47,961 nt of DNA from a virus. This document shows, in pieces, positions 38,782-47,235 of this stretch. How positions within the stretch are numbered: position 1 is the stretch's first letter; each line of letters opens with the position of its first letter. Made by a program: the position numbers and the translations under genes. The stretch covers positions 1 to 47,961 of IMG/VR virus record IMGVR_UViG_3300042292_000587. One strand, 5' to 3'. The notes beneath the pieces were generated by a model. That model was given only the letters and a program-made list of their open reading frames with translations, was not told where the DNA came from and did no database searches.

Positions 38782-41329
38782 TGGTTATGTCCTCGACCTC
38801 GATGTCGGGGATCACCGCCAAAATGGTCATGGGCAACGGGTCTTTTTGGCGCAGCCGTATGCGGCCGTTGGAGTTTATGCCGCTGTCGATAGGCACTTTT
38901 TTGTCGCCCGTGAGAAGTGCCGTCGGCTCGCCGTAGTTTTCGTCTTCTCGCTGGGCCATTTCGACGAGGTAGCTGTCGTCCTGGTCCCCGAGCCCAAGGA
39001 GGAGCCCGCGCGACCGCGAGAACCGAACAGTGACCTGGGCGATTTTCTTGAGACGCCCCTGGAGTGTGGCCGCGTTGGCGATCTCCACGTCGAGGGTTTC
39101 GATCTCCGAAGAGTACCCAAGCCCGACATGGATGCGGCTGAACTTCCGGGGGAAAATGATCTTGCCGGCCGTCACTGTCTTGCCCCGGATGACGTTGCCG
39201 TCCGCCAAGACAACGACGCGCTGCCCTTCCAGGTGGTCGAGACCGGCCACGGTCGATACCGCTTTGCGAACCTTGCCGCCGTCGACGTATCCGTTGAACT
39301 CCGAGCTGTCGACCGGGATGCTGAAGGTCGTCGGAGACAGGACTGTTATAGTATAACGTTTGAGGTTCAACTGGTCGGGCTGGCTTTCGGCGCCGACGTC
39401 CTCGTCGTAGTCGAACTCCCAGTCGATGTCGGAAAGGTCGACCTCGTCGTTGGTCGCGAGGCCGTGGGCTACGGCGGTTTCGATGGTCGTGGTCGCGCCA
39501 AGCGTGATGTCGGAGATGTGGATGGGGGCGTCGAGCGACAAGCCGCAGTCCACGAAGAAGCAATCGCGCACGTCGCGGAACCGGCGCGAAGCGAGGCGCT
39601 CGATGTACCGGACGTAGCGACCGTTCACGTAGCGCTGCACGACAAAGTACAGGCGATCGTCGACGCTGTCGCTGGCGCGACGCACGCTGGCGACGCGCTC
39701 GAACCAACCGCGCGTGCGGAAGCGCGACCATGCGATCACGTCCTGCTCCTGCTGATAGGTGACGCACGCGATAAACCCGTCTTCGCGCACAAAGGCGCAG
39801 ACGGTGTGCGGCAGCTTGGCGTATGCCCCGTCGACAATCGTGTAGTCGCGGAACATATGGTCGGCCAGGAGGTTGAGGTCGGTCCCGGTGTAGCCGTCGA
39901 TCTGGAGGTTGAACCCGAAAGTCCGAACGCGAGCCTTGTTCTCCTCGACGAACACGGTGGTCGACCCGACGACCATCGGCTTGATGTAAGAGGACCCCCA
40001 GAAGGTCTGCGGTTTTTGCTTGATGGTGGTGGACGCGAAGGCACTGTCCTGACCCGCGTTGACGCGCCATTCGCTCCCGCTCGTGAATACCAGCAAGTCG
40101 TTGCCAGGGACATAGTGGCGGATTTCGTTGACCTTGGTGGCCGGCAGCGCTGCCGTGATGGCGTCGTCGTCTTTGCCGGGTTGGGCCACGGACAGGTTGT
40201 TCGGGGCCGCAGTGACCGTGTAGTACGACGTGTCGGGGTTGTCGATCGAGCCTCCGAAGACGCGACGCTGTTCGTAGTACCCGACCGCGCCAGGGCGCTT
40301 GTTAGCGGCGCTGATAGGGTTGCGGGCCTCGTAGGGGCCGTCGTTCGTATCGGGGGCGATGTTCTTGTCGTCGAAAGTCGTCGCGCCCACGGAGCGGCCG
40401 ATGAACCCGTAGGAGCCGCCTTTGAGCCGATACACGTTGTAGACCACGGCGCCCGAAACCGCCGACCAAGAAATCGTGTTATCGGCCGTGGCGTTTCCGT
40501 TGGTGATAGTGACGGGCGACGAGCCGAGGCTCTCTTCGCCGCTGTCGGCTTCCGACGTAACGACATATTTGTAGGTCGTTGACCCTGTCGTGTTTGGAGT
40601 GACCGTGACGCCGGTAGGTGCCGCGATGCTGGGGGCAAAGGTAACGGAAGAGATGCTCCAGGAGGCCAGGGCAGCTCGCCGAACTTCTCGCACGTTGTAG
40701 TCGCGGTGCGTCACTGTAAGCACGTCGGCTGATTGAACGTAGTTCAGCTCCATCAGATCGTCCTGGACGTAGGGCGTCGCGATCTCGTACACGCGCGCAG
40801 CCGTGCCGCCACTGACGTAGGTGCCGTAGCCGGTCGAGTTGATGTTGCTGCCGTCGACTTGGTCGAGCGCCTGGAACGTGTTGGCCGTCGTCGTACCCAC
40901 GCGGACCCAACGGTTGTTCAGCTCCGTCATGCCGGTAGGCACGTTCAAGAGAATGTCCTGCCCGGTCGTGTACCCGTGCCCCGTCACTTCCACTACTGCG
41001 GGGTTGGCTTTCGTGATACTGACGATCGCCTTCGACGCTTCGGTTACGTGAACGTCGTCGCGCAGCACGCGCATGTACTGGTCCCCGAACTCCAGCACGT
41101 GCGTATCTTCCGTTTTGAACTCGAAAGGGATCAGGCGCGGGGGCTTGTCGTGAAACTTGACGGGGCCAACGTAGATGGTGCCGGGGCGATTTTCGAAGCC
41201 GCCCGTCGACAATATGGTGCCGTTCAAGGCGGTGCGCAAGCCGACTTGGTATTGCGCCGTGTCGACGCGGCTGTACATGCTCTCGCCGACTTCACCTTTG
41301 GCGAACGACGGCTGGATTTTCTTCGCCAT
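38771..41329 (-). CDS. Large podovirus tail (nozzle-type) protein (852 aa)
   Basis: The N-terminus (PSFAKGEVGESMYSRVDTAQYQVGLRTALNG, then ENRPGTIYVG) is typical of podovirus tail tube/nozzle proteins related in role to T7 gp12. Residues about 245-345 include a fibronectin-III-like unit (PTGVTVTPNTTG, TYKYVVTSEADSGEE, VVYNVYR). The rest is beta-rich. It would bind below the gp11-like adaptor and serve as the fibre platform. ATG 41329 shares bases with the upstream stop (TGATG). Confidence 0.87.
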   Translation of the reverse strand: MAKKIQPSFAKGEVGESMYSRVDTAQYQVGLRTALNGTILSTGGFENRPGTIYVGPVKFHDKPPRLIPFEFKTEDTHVLEFGDQYMRVLRDDVHVTEASKAIVSITKANPAVVEVTGHGYTTGQDILLNVPTGMTELNNRWVRVGTTTANTFQALDQVDGSNINSTGYGTYVSGGTAARVYEIATPYVQDDLMELNYVQSADVLTVTHRDYNVREVRRAALASWSISSVTFAPSIAAPTGVTVTPNTTGSTTYKYVVTSEADSGEESLGSSPVTITNGNATADNTISWSAVSGAVVYNVYRLKGGSYGFIGRSVGATTFDDKNIAPDTNDGPYEARNPISAANKRPGAVGYYEQRRVFGGSIDNPDTSYYTVTAAPNNLSVAQPGKDDDAITAALPATKVNEIRHYVPGNDLLVFTSGSEWRVNAGQDSAFASTTIKQKPQTFWGSSYIKPMVVGSTTVFVEENKARVRTFGFNLQIDGYTGTDLNLLADHMFRDYTIVDGAYAKLPHTVCAFVREDGFIACVTYQQEQDVIAWSRFRTRGWFERVASVRRASDSVDDRLYFVVQRYVNGRYVRYIERLASRRFRDVRDCFFVDCGLSLDAPIHISDITLGATTTIETAVAHGLATNDEVDLSDIDWEFDYDEDVGAESQPDQLNLKRYTITVLSPTTFSIPVDSSEFNGYVDGGKVRKAVSTVAGLDHLEGQRVVVLADGNVIRGKTVTAGKIIFPRKFSRIHVGLGYSSEIETLDVEIANAATLQGRLKKIAQVTVRFSRSRGLLLGLGDQDDSYLVEMAQREDENYGEPTALLTGDKKVPIDSGINSNGRIRLRQKDPLPMTILAVIPDIEVEDITNAE

Positions 41330-41922
41330 CAGTTGCGCTCCCGGATCATCTCGCTTTCGCGGGGCGGTTCCTCGACGCTCTCACCTGCGTCGTAAGCGGC
41401 GGCAGTGCGCAGAGCCCGGCCCGCCAGTTCGAGGTTGCTCTCCAGCAGCGCTCGTTTGCCTGTCAGGCGGACAGCCATCTTCGAGGCGAGCATGTACGAG
41501 AGGAACTCGACAAAGTGCGGCGTGTAGACGCCAACTTGGCTCTGACGGAAAGTGTATACGACGCGAGCCGACACCACGTTGGTCAGGACGCAGCGCTCCC
41601 CGTTCTCGTCGACCTCGACCGTGTACGGGTACGCATCGGACTGGCGCGAGAACTGCTCGATCTTGCGCAGCTTCACGCAATTGGCCGGGTAGATATAGCG
41701 GTAGGCCCAGTCCCCAGGCGGCTCGACGCTCGACAAAGCAAGAGCGGCGCGGACACGCGCAAAGGACCAGTCGTAGGTTTCGAGGCACGCTTCCAACGCC
41801 TGCGGATAGAACAGGCTGGAAGCCTTTGCCTCTACGGACTTCTCGTCGAAAGCCTGGATAGACGTCGAGATGCCGAGGTGCGACAGGGCGAGGTTAGCGA
41901 TGTAGATACTGGACGCGGCCAT
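41329..41922 (-). CDS. Tail adaptor, gp11-like (197 aa)
   Basis: The N-terminal pattern NLALSHLGIS, FDEKSVEA, LFYPQALEACLETYDWSFAR matches podovirus head-tail adaptor proteins of the T7 gp11 type. These form a ring between portal and nozzle. The C-terminus is helical (SNLELAGRALRTAAAYD). ATG 41922 follows GGGAGGGCGAGG. The gene order adaptor, nozzle, internal proteins agrees with the call. Confidence 0.88.
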   Translation of the reverse strand: MAASSIYIANLALSHLGISTSIQAFDEKSVEAKASSLFYPQALEACLETYDWSFARVRAALALSSVEPPGDWAYRYIYPANCVKLRKIEQFSRQSDAYPYTVEVDENGERCVLTNVVSARVVYTFRQSQVGVYTPHFVEFLSYMLASKMAVRLTGKRALLESNLELAGRALRTAAAYDAGESVEEPPRESEMIRERN

Positions 41923-41937
41923 ACCTCGCCCTCCCGT

Positions 41938-42219
41938 TTACTTGCGGCGGTTCGACTTGGTCGGCTGCGCTTCCAGCTCTTCGAGGCGCTTCACTTCCTC
42001 GTCGAGGCTTTTGCGGACGTCGTCCTGCGAAGCAAGCGTAGCCTGCTCGTGTACGTCGGCGGTCGTGACCGGAGCTTCCTCCGGGGCGCCCTCGACAATG
42101 GTGGCGTCCTTGGGAAGGTCCTTTGCGAACGCTTCGTCGATCTCGACCGCGACGTTCGGCTGGTGGCGATGGCGGCGGCCCTCGGGGTCGATCCAAGCGC
42201 GTTGGAAGATAACTTTCAT
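41938..42219 (-). CDS. Small charged late protein (93 aa)
   Basis: ATG 42219 follows AAGGGAGCTGAAC. The N-terminal half (MKVIFQRAWIDPEGRRHRH) is a short beta-type unit; the C-terminal half is acidic and helical (EEVKRLEELEAQP) ending in a basic tail (SNRRK). Its position between the Bbp16-like and adaptor genes suggests a head-completion role, but no family is recognised. Confidence 0.75.
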   Translation of the reverse strand: MKVIFQRAWIDPEGRRHRHQPNVAVEIDEAFAKDLPKDATIVEGAPEEAPVTTADVHEQATLASQDDVRKSLDEEVKRLEELEAQPTKSNRRK

Positions 42220-42278
42220 GTTCAGCTCCCTTCAGAATGGAGGCCAGCCCCGAGGTTAGTCAGGGCTGGCTGGTAGCG

Positions 42279-42755
42279 TTAGCTCAAGGCGTCGGCGTAG
42301 GACTTCGACTGGCCGGTCGGATCGCGAGTGATCGTGGCCGAGATGGCGCCCGCCGTCGTGGTCGTGGTGCCCGTCACGACGAGCAAGCCGAGGAAGCGCT
42401 CGTAGGGCTGACCGCCGTCGCTTGGCAACGCCAGCACCGCGATAACGTCGCCCGCGCGCAGCGGGGCCGAAGCCGTGCCGCCCGTGGCGAACGCCTTGGA
42501 CACCCAATGGACCGTGGCCGAGTTGTCCGTGGCGATGGCCGCCTGGGCGTCCGAGGCCAGGATGAACTGGACGGTGCCGGCCGAGCCGGCCGTGACGATC
42601 GCGGTGTCGACCGTGATCACGAGGTATTCGGGTTCGCCGTTGCCGACGTCGCGAGCGACGCCGAGGTCGATCTGGTCGCCACGAAGAGCCGTGCCGGCCG
42701 CTGCCGCGATGGAGACCGCGTCCGCGATTTCCAAGCGCTTGTCGATGATAGCCAT
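42279..42755 (-). CDS. Bbp16-like capsid cement/decoration protein
   Basis: This 158-residue beta-rich protein (MAIIDKRLEIADAVSIAAAAGT...) matches the Bordetella phage BPP-1 Bbp16 family, which stabilises the capsid shell. YLVITVDTAIVTAGSAGTVQF and the DNSATVH and LPSDGGQPYERFLGLL segments are consistent with it. It is encoded directly downstream of the capsid gene, as in BPP-1. ATG 42755 has GAAGGAGAAAAG upstream. Confidence 0.82.
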   Translation of the reverse strand: MAIIDKRLEIADAVSIAAAAGTALRGDQIDLGVARDVGNGEPEYLVITVDTAIVTAGSAGTVQFILASDAQAAIATDNSATVHWVSKAFATGGTASAPLRAGDVIAVLALPSDGGQPYERFLGLLVVTGTTTTTAGAISATITRDPTGQSKSYADALS

Positions 42756-42821
42756 GTGCTTTTCTCCTTCTTTGGTTCTGAAGTCGCCGGGGGCGCTAAC
42801 CCCCGGCTATTGCTTCAAGCG

Positions 42822-43829
42822 TTAGCCGTTGGGGACCAGCGCTTCGTCGGCCGCCAGGGCGTCGACACGGCGCAGCGGGATGCCGTGGAACGACGTGATG
42901 GGGACGCCGCCGATCTGGTCGATCTGGAGAGACGACGTCTTCACGCCGTTCGCCGCCTGCTGGCGAACCTTCGTGCGGGTGTCGCGCGACATATAGAACG
43001 CCGCCCGGCCCATCGAGAGGTTCGGCACGCGCTCCATTGCCTGGAACATCAGCTCGTGGAGGTTGGCGCCGGCCGAGAGATCGCCCGTCAGCAACGACTT
43101 GTCGATGTTGGCGATGCGAACGACGTAGCGCCAATCGCGAACCGAGAGGCCGGCTTTCCATTGGTAGTGCGTGACGTACGCCTGCCACTTCGAGCCGTCG
43201 CTTTCGGTCTGCGTTTCCTGGCCCAGGTCGTTCATCTGGAAGCCTGCCTTCGAGCCCTTCGGCACGATGCCGTGGCACGTGTTCGGACCCCAGACGACGA
43301 GCCAGATCGAGGTGTTGTCGGTGCCAGCACCGCCCGCGTGGATCACGTTATCGGCCGAAGCCGCGATCGCGGTCGAGCGGTTGTTGAAGCGCGGAGCGAA
43401 GCCGGTGAACTCTTCGAGCGCGGTGCGCTCGTTGCCGTAGAACACCGTGCCGGCCATCTCCTGGTTCATCGCTTCGAGGAACGAGCGGTTCTCCTGGAGC
43501 ATGAACGACGCTTTCTTTTGGTTCAGCTCGGCGAGGTCCTTGTCGACCACCGCGTAGGCTTCGAGCATACCGACGTTGTCCGTCACCTGGGCGACGGTCG
43601 ACTTCGAAGGCTGGACGCCCTGGTACAGCTTGCGCCACGTCACCGACGGGAGGCCCGTGCGAACGGTCGTGCGGTGGCCGGTCTCCAGGTTGCCTTCGAG
43701 GAAGGTCATGTCCGGGAGGATTTCGTTGGTCTGCCCCAGAAGCTCGACGACGTCCGAAATCTTGCCGTCGGGGTCGGTCAGCTTCGCGAGGTCGAGCAAG
43801 GTGGGGTTGGTTGCGTTCAAGGCAGCCAT
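42822..43829 (-). CDS. Major capsid protein, BPP-1-like
   Basis: This 335-residue shell protein has an N-terminal segment (LGQTNEILPDMTFLEGNLETG) and central motifs (RTGLPSVTWRKLYQGVQPSKS, VDKDLAELN, NQEMAGTVFYG) that match BPP-1 (Bbp17) and related podovirus major capsid proteins. It lies between the scaffold and cement protein genes. It forms the icosahedral shell with an HK97-derived fold. ATG 43829 follows AAGGAGAAAACC. Confidence 0.92.
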   Translation of the reverse strand: MAALNATNPTLLDLAKLTDPDGKISDVVELLGQTNEILPDMTFLEGNLETGHRTTVRTGLPSVTWRKLYQGVQPSKSTVAQVTDNVGMLEAYAVVDKDLAELNQKKASFMLQENRSFLEAMNQEMAGTVFYGNERTALEEFTGFAPRFNNRSTAIAASADNVIHAGGAGTDNTSIWLVVWGPNTCHGIVPKGSKAGFQMNDLGQETQTESDGSKWQAYVTHYQWKAGLSVRDWRYVVRIANIDKSLLTGDLSAGANLHELMFQAMERVPNLSMGRAAFYMSRDTRTKVRQQAANGVKTSSLQIDQIGGVPITSFHGIPLRRVDALAADEALVPNG

Positions 43830-43841
43830 TTGGTTTTCTCC

Positions 43842-44489
43842 TTAGTTGAAGTTGGGGAACAGTTTCTTGGCCGTGTCGTCTGGCCGTGCGGGGGCTTTGC
43901 CGGAGACGACGAGCTTGTCGTCGGCCATAGCCTTGCCGAGCTTGACGAAGAACTTGAAAACTGCCGGGTTGTTCCCTGCGCCGGTCAAGTTCAGGGCTTC
44001 TTTAAGCTCCGGCGTGGCAAAGTCGGACGCCAGCACCGCCGCTGCGAACGCCTTGCTTTCTTTCAGCTTGTCGCCCCCGATGTCTTTGTCGGTTTCGATA
44101 GCCTTGATCCATTCGGAGTGCGTGGTTTCCCACTGGCTCGTAAGCGCCTGGGCCGCTTTCTGCTCGACGCCCATCTGGAAGTCGATGAGCTTCTGGGCCG
44201 CTTCTTGCGACAACCCAAGCTCCTTGAACAGGCCCGTGTACTGCTCGCGCACTTCGGCGGGAACCTCGACGCCTTCCGGCAGTTTGAAGTCTTCGTACTT
44301 CTCGGGAGCGCTCGTCGGCTTGGCGGCGTCGCCCTTCTTGTCGGGCGCCGGCGCGCCCTTCTTGTCGGGCGCCGGCGCGCCTTCCGTACCCGTAGCTTTC
44401 GGGTCGGTCGGAGGCGTCGCCACTGCGCCGACACCTTCCGTACCGGCTGCGGGCGTCGATGCGCCCTCGGTGTTGGTCCCTTCGCTCAT
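43842..44489 (-). CDS. Scaffolding protein (215 aa)
   Basis: This is an acidic Ala/Gly/Pro-rich protein with a disordered N-terminus (STPAAGTEGVGAVATPPTDP) and a central helical region (KYEDFKLPEGVEVPAEVREQ). The C-terminal helical tail ends KKLFPNFN and could bind the capsid. This is the architecture of phage scaffolds that shape the prohead and then leave. A 24-bp tandem repeat at 44334-44381 duplicates GAPAPDKK in the linker. It overlaps the Bbp19-like gene and precedes the capsid gene. Confidence 0.88.
   Translation of the reverse strand: MSEGTNTEGASTPAAGTEGVGAVATPPTDPKATGTEGAPAPDKKGAPAPDKKGDAAKPTSAPEKYEDFKLPEGVEVPAEVREQYTGLFKELGLSQEAAQKLIDFQMGVEQKAAQALTSQWETTHSEWIKAIETDKDIGGDKLKESKAFAAAVLASDFATPELKEALNLTGAGNNPAVFKFFVKLGKAMADDKLVVSGKAPARPDDTAKKLFPNFN
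44334..44381 (-). repeat. 24-bp tandem duplication in the scaffold linker
   Basis: Two 24-bp units (44334-44357, 44358-44381) add one copy of an 8-residue PAPDKKGA linker in frame. Confidence 0.85.
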
Positions 44490-44827
44490 TCCTCGATCTC
44501 CTCTTGCGCTTTGAACTTGACAAGACGTTCCTTATGTTCGTCGGCCATCATACTATAGGCGTCGGGTTTGGATTGCAACACCCAAGAATAAAGGAACTGA
44601 CCCATGTGCTTTTTCCCTTCCCGGAAGGACATGGTCATGGGCTTCTCGCCTACGAACGACGTATGGAACAGTTGGCTTTCCTCCAGCAACGACCAGACGA
44701 GCGCTCGACCTTCGTAGGTGTTGAGCGTCTTTATCATCCAGTTGTGCCAGTCGAGGTCTCGCTGCTGCTTCGCGATCTCTTTCTTTTCGATCTGGCGCGG
44801 GTCGGACGTGGGGCCTTCTTCTTTCAT
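44486..44827 (-). CDS. Bbp19-like head protein (113 aa)
   Basis: The pattern DWHNWMIKTLNTYEGRALVWSLLEES, then MSFREGKKHMGQFLYSWV and MMADEH, matches the Bordetella phage Bbp19 family of small head-module proteins. Their exact role is unknown. The gene overlaps both the portal stop (44824) and the scaffold start, suggesting coupled translation in the head operon. ATG 44827. Confidence 0.82.
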   Translation of the reverse strand: MKEEGPTSDPRQIEKKEIAKQQRDLDWHNWMIKTLNTYEGRALVWSLLEESQLFHTSFVGEKPMTMSFREGKKHMGQFLYSWVLQSKPDAYSMMADEHKERLVKFKAQEEIEE

Positions 44828-46527
44828 CGGGCACCTTGGTCCTGAAGGCCCTTAGAGACGCCGTCGAGAACAGACTTGCCGTCGCTCGTGCGGGTCTCGG
44901 AGGCGGTCTTGGCGGCGTCGGCCGCTTCGCCCATCTGCTGCATCGTGGCCGCCTGCTGCTGCGCTTCCTGCGCCGCTTGGCGCTCGGCCGCGACAACGTC
45001 GTCGGCACGGATGATGCTCGGCGGGATGCGGAGCTGCTCGGCGTAAGTGTCGATCGCCTCGTCGCCGTTGAATTTGCGACCGTCCGAAAGCCCGGCCTGC
45101 ATGAGGCCGCCTTGGAACGTGGCGACGCGCTCGATGTTGCCGAGCCCGGCGGCGCGCTGTGCAACGGCCAGGGTCGAGATGTACTCGGGCTTGATCTCGC
45201 GCCCGCGCAACTCTTCCGGCGGCACTGGAAGAACCTTGCCGCCGCCGGCAATGCGGTCGAGTTCGTACAGACGGTCAAGCGTGTTGTCGATGAGCGGGTT
45301 TAGAAACTCGCCGAACAACTGAATGAGGACCGGCCCGAGCTGGAGCAAGCGCTCTTGGTTGCGCTGGGACAGTTCGAGCTGGTTGCGGGGCTGCACGCCG
45401 TCCATGTTCGAGATCGCGAGGAACAGATCGACGTAGTAGGCCCGATTGATGCGGCTTTCGATGCGGCTTAGGTTGTTGCCAAGAGCGGCCACGTCGGGCT
45501 TCACCTCGTAGATCGGCGCCAAGCCCTCGCCCGAGCCGTCCGCGTCGTAGAGGGTAGACCCTCCAGGAAGCTGCGAGATGGGTTGGTTGCGAAGACTGGC
45601 CGGCCCCTTGAGCGGCGGGTTCACAAGCTTGTCGATCGCCTGCGCGATACGGCGCTCGCCTATCTGGAGCCCCTTGACGTCACCGAGCGCTGTCATGCCG
45701 GGGCAGTCGGTGCCATAGATGTCTTCGCCGGTCAGGTCCCAGCGAGGCACGTAGTAGGGGAAGCGGGTGTAGCCGGCTTTGCGCAAGTACTTCTCGCCGC
45801 TCTCGCCGGGCTCCCAGTAGATGGAGACGAAACGCTTGGCGCGGCTCAATTTGCCGTTCGGGGCGTAGTCTTCGTTCGGCTGAACCATGTGGCGCACGTC
45901 GAACCAGCCGTCGTAGTTGCTGTTGTCGTAGGCCGTCTTCACCTGCTGCGAGCAATTCTCGTAGCCGAACTGGCGCACCATCTGTAGCGCCGTCATCTGC
46001 CACTCGCGCGCGACCGTGTCGACTTTGAACTTGGCGTTCTGCGAGATCGCGTAGCTGCCGATCGTGTGCGCGTAGAAGCGGCTGACGTCTTCGAAGTCGT
46101 CTTCTTGGTACAGGCAACCCGTGCCGAACTGGATCATCTCACCGAGCATTACCGGGGCCATGTTGTAGAGGTTCGACGAGCTGAACACGCGATTGAGTAC
46201 GCCTTCGAGCTGGTAGAGATACTCCTTGACGGCGGGGCGTTCGCGCAAGCCGGGATCGTCGACCACGAGCGAGAACCATTGCGTCGCCGGCGACATGACG
46301 CCCGAGAACATGCCGGCACGCGCGACCTTGAGCGCGTACCCGGCCGCAGAGTTGATGACGCGCTGGTACGCCTTCTCGCCCTTGTTGCGGTCGGTCAAGT
46401 AGAAGCGGCCCTTGCGCGGCTGCACAAACTCCGAAAGCTCTTTCCAGTGGTCGATGAACGACGTCCGCTCCTGGGTCATGGACCCAAAGCGCTGGTTCAA
46501 AGCTTTCACTCCTGACTGTTCGGGCAT
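44824..46527 (-). CDS. Portal (head-tail connector) protein, 567 aa
   Basis: The N-terminal part (ERTSFIDHWKELSEFVQPRKG, then YALKVARAGMFSGVMSPATQWF) is the signature of podovirus head-tail connecting portal proteins (T7 gp8 type). They form the dodecameric packaging vertex. The C-terminal about 60 residues are helical and Gln/Ala-rich (RQAAQEAQQQAATMQQ). ATG 46527 lies inside palindrome site 12 and follows a small proline-rich gene. Confidence 0.93.
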   Translation of the reverse strand: MPEQSGVKALNQRFGSMTQERTSFIDHWKELSEFVQPRKGRFYLTDRNKGEKAYQRVINSAAGYALKVARAGMFSGVMSPATQWFSLVVDDPGLRERPAVKEYLYQLEGVLNRVFSSSNLYNMAPVMLGEMIQFGTGCLYQEDDFEDVSRFYAHTIGSYAISQNAKFKVDTVAREWQMTALQMVRQFGYENCSQQVKTAYDNSNYDGWFDVRHMVQPNEDYAPNGKLSRAKRFVSIYWEPGESGEKYLRKAGYTRFPYYVPRWDLTGEDIYGTDCPGMTALGDVKGLQIGERRIAQAIDKLVNPPLKGPASLRNQPISQLPGGSTLYDADGSGEGLAPIYEVKPDVAALGNNLSRIESRINRAYYVDLFLAISNMDGVQPRNQLELSQRNQERLLQLGPVLIQLFGEFLNPLIDNTLDRLYELDRIAGGGKVLPVPPEELRGREIKPEYISTLAVAQRAAGLGNIERVATFQGGLMQAGLSDGRKFNGDEAIDTYAEQLRIPPSIIRADDVVAAERQAAQEAQQQAATMQQMGEAADAAKTASETRTSDGKSVLDGVSKGLQDQGAR

Positions 46528-46538
46528 TACGTAATCCC
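46523..46538. promoter_or_regulatory. Dispersed palindrome site 12 over the portal start codon
   Basis: GGCATTACGTAATCCC contains the portal ATG (46527-46525) and is operon-internal. Confidence 0.8.
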
Positions 46539-46540
46539 TT

Positions 46541-46756
46541 CTACGTTCCGAGAAGCGTTTTGCCGCCCGTCGTCAGGTTGTCCGTCAGACCTTGGGTCGA
46601 CGTGAGAATGGTGGAGTTGCGCCCGCCAGCGAGGGCAGCTTTCTGCCGGCTGGAGCTGCGCGCTTTCTTGACGGCCTCGTCTTGCTCCTGCGGGGGCGGG
46701 GGAGGAGCCGGGGGCGGCGAGGGAGGGGGTTGCATCGAAGGCGCGGAGAAGCACAT
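46541..46756 (-). CDS. Small proline-rich protein (71 aa)
   Basis: ATG 46756 has AAGGAG 10 nt upstream; the long frame to 47509 is an overlap artefact. The product begins MCFSAPSM, continues with a polyproline run (PPPSPPPAPPPPPQ) and ends in SSRQKAALAGGRNSTILTST...KTLLGT. Small proteins with an MCF start and an STILT...LLG ending are common next to podovirus portal genes and have no established function. Confidence 0.8.
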   Translation of the reverse strand: MCFSAPSMQPPPSPPPAPPPPPQEQDEAVKKARSSSRQKAALAGGRNSTILTSTQGLTDNLTTGGKTLLGT

Positions 46757-46761
46757 AGGGG

Positions 46762-47235
46762 TCAGGCTCCTTTGTGGAAATACTGGAATGTCTGCCCAGC
46801 ATAGTCGGTCTCGGCGTACTTTGCAAACCCAAGTTTCGCGATCCATGCCAAGCGTTGGGGCGAAGCGTCGCTGCGCTCGGCGATGCCGACGGCGCCACGG
46901 AAGAACTCTTCGCCCTCGGGCGTCCGCATGAACCGCATCACGCTCTTGGTCATGTGGACGCGCTTGCGCTCCAGCGAGGCGTGCGACAGCGTGTGGATTT
47001 GCTTGTTGCCGTCGATGCCGAACATATAGACGGGCGACAGCGGCGCGTCGCCGTTGACGAAGGCCAGTTTCGACATCAGCGCGAAGTGGGCGCGCACCGT
47101 TTTGAGGTCCATGTCGAAATGCTTTTTGGCCCACTCCAGGTCTTCGATCGTGTACTGGTGCGGCTCCGCCAGTACCTTGTCGATGGCGCCCAGTTTGCCT
47201 TCGATGCTCCAGTTCGTCGCGACGATGACCGACAT
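46762..47235 (-). CDS. Gp13/GNAT-like protein (157 aa)
   Basis: ATG 47235 lies immediately before the TerL stop region. The C-terminal AERSDASPQRLAWIAKLGFAKYA resembles the GNAT-like ending of T7 gp13/DUF2833 proteins and the protein encoded at 38305. The N-terminal half is helical. Whether it is enzymatic is unknown; no clear acetyl-CoA loop is present. Confidence 0.7.
   Translation of the reverse strand: MSVIVATNWSIEGKLGAIDKVLAEPHQYTIEDLEWAKKHFDMDLKTVRAHFALMSKLAFVNGDAPLSPVYMFGIDGNKQIHTLSHASLERKRVHMTKSVMRFMRTPEGEEFFRGAVGIAERSDASPQRLAWIAKLGFAKYAETDYAGQTFQYFHKGA

Noticed and set aside
38738-44558. Rightward ORFs of 614 and 773 codons opposite the tail and capsid genes
   Set aside because: Antisense shadows of the nozzle, Bbp16-like, capsid and scaffold genes with no recognisable domain.
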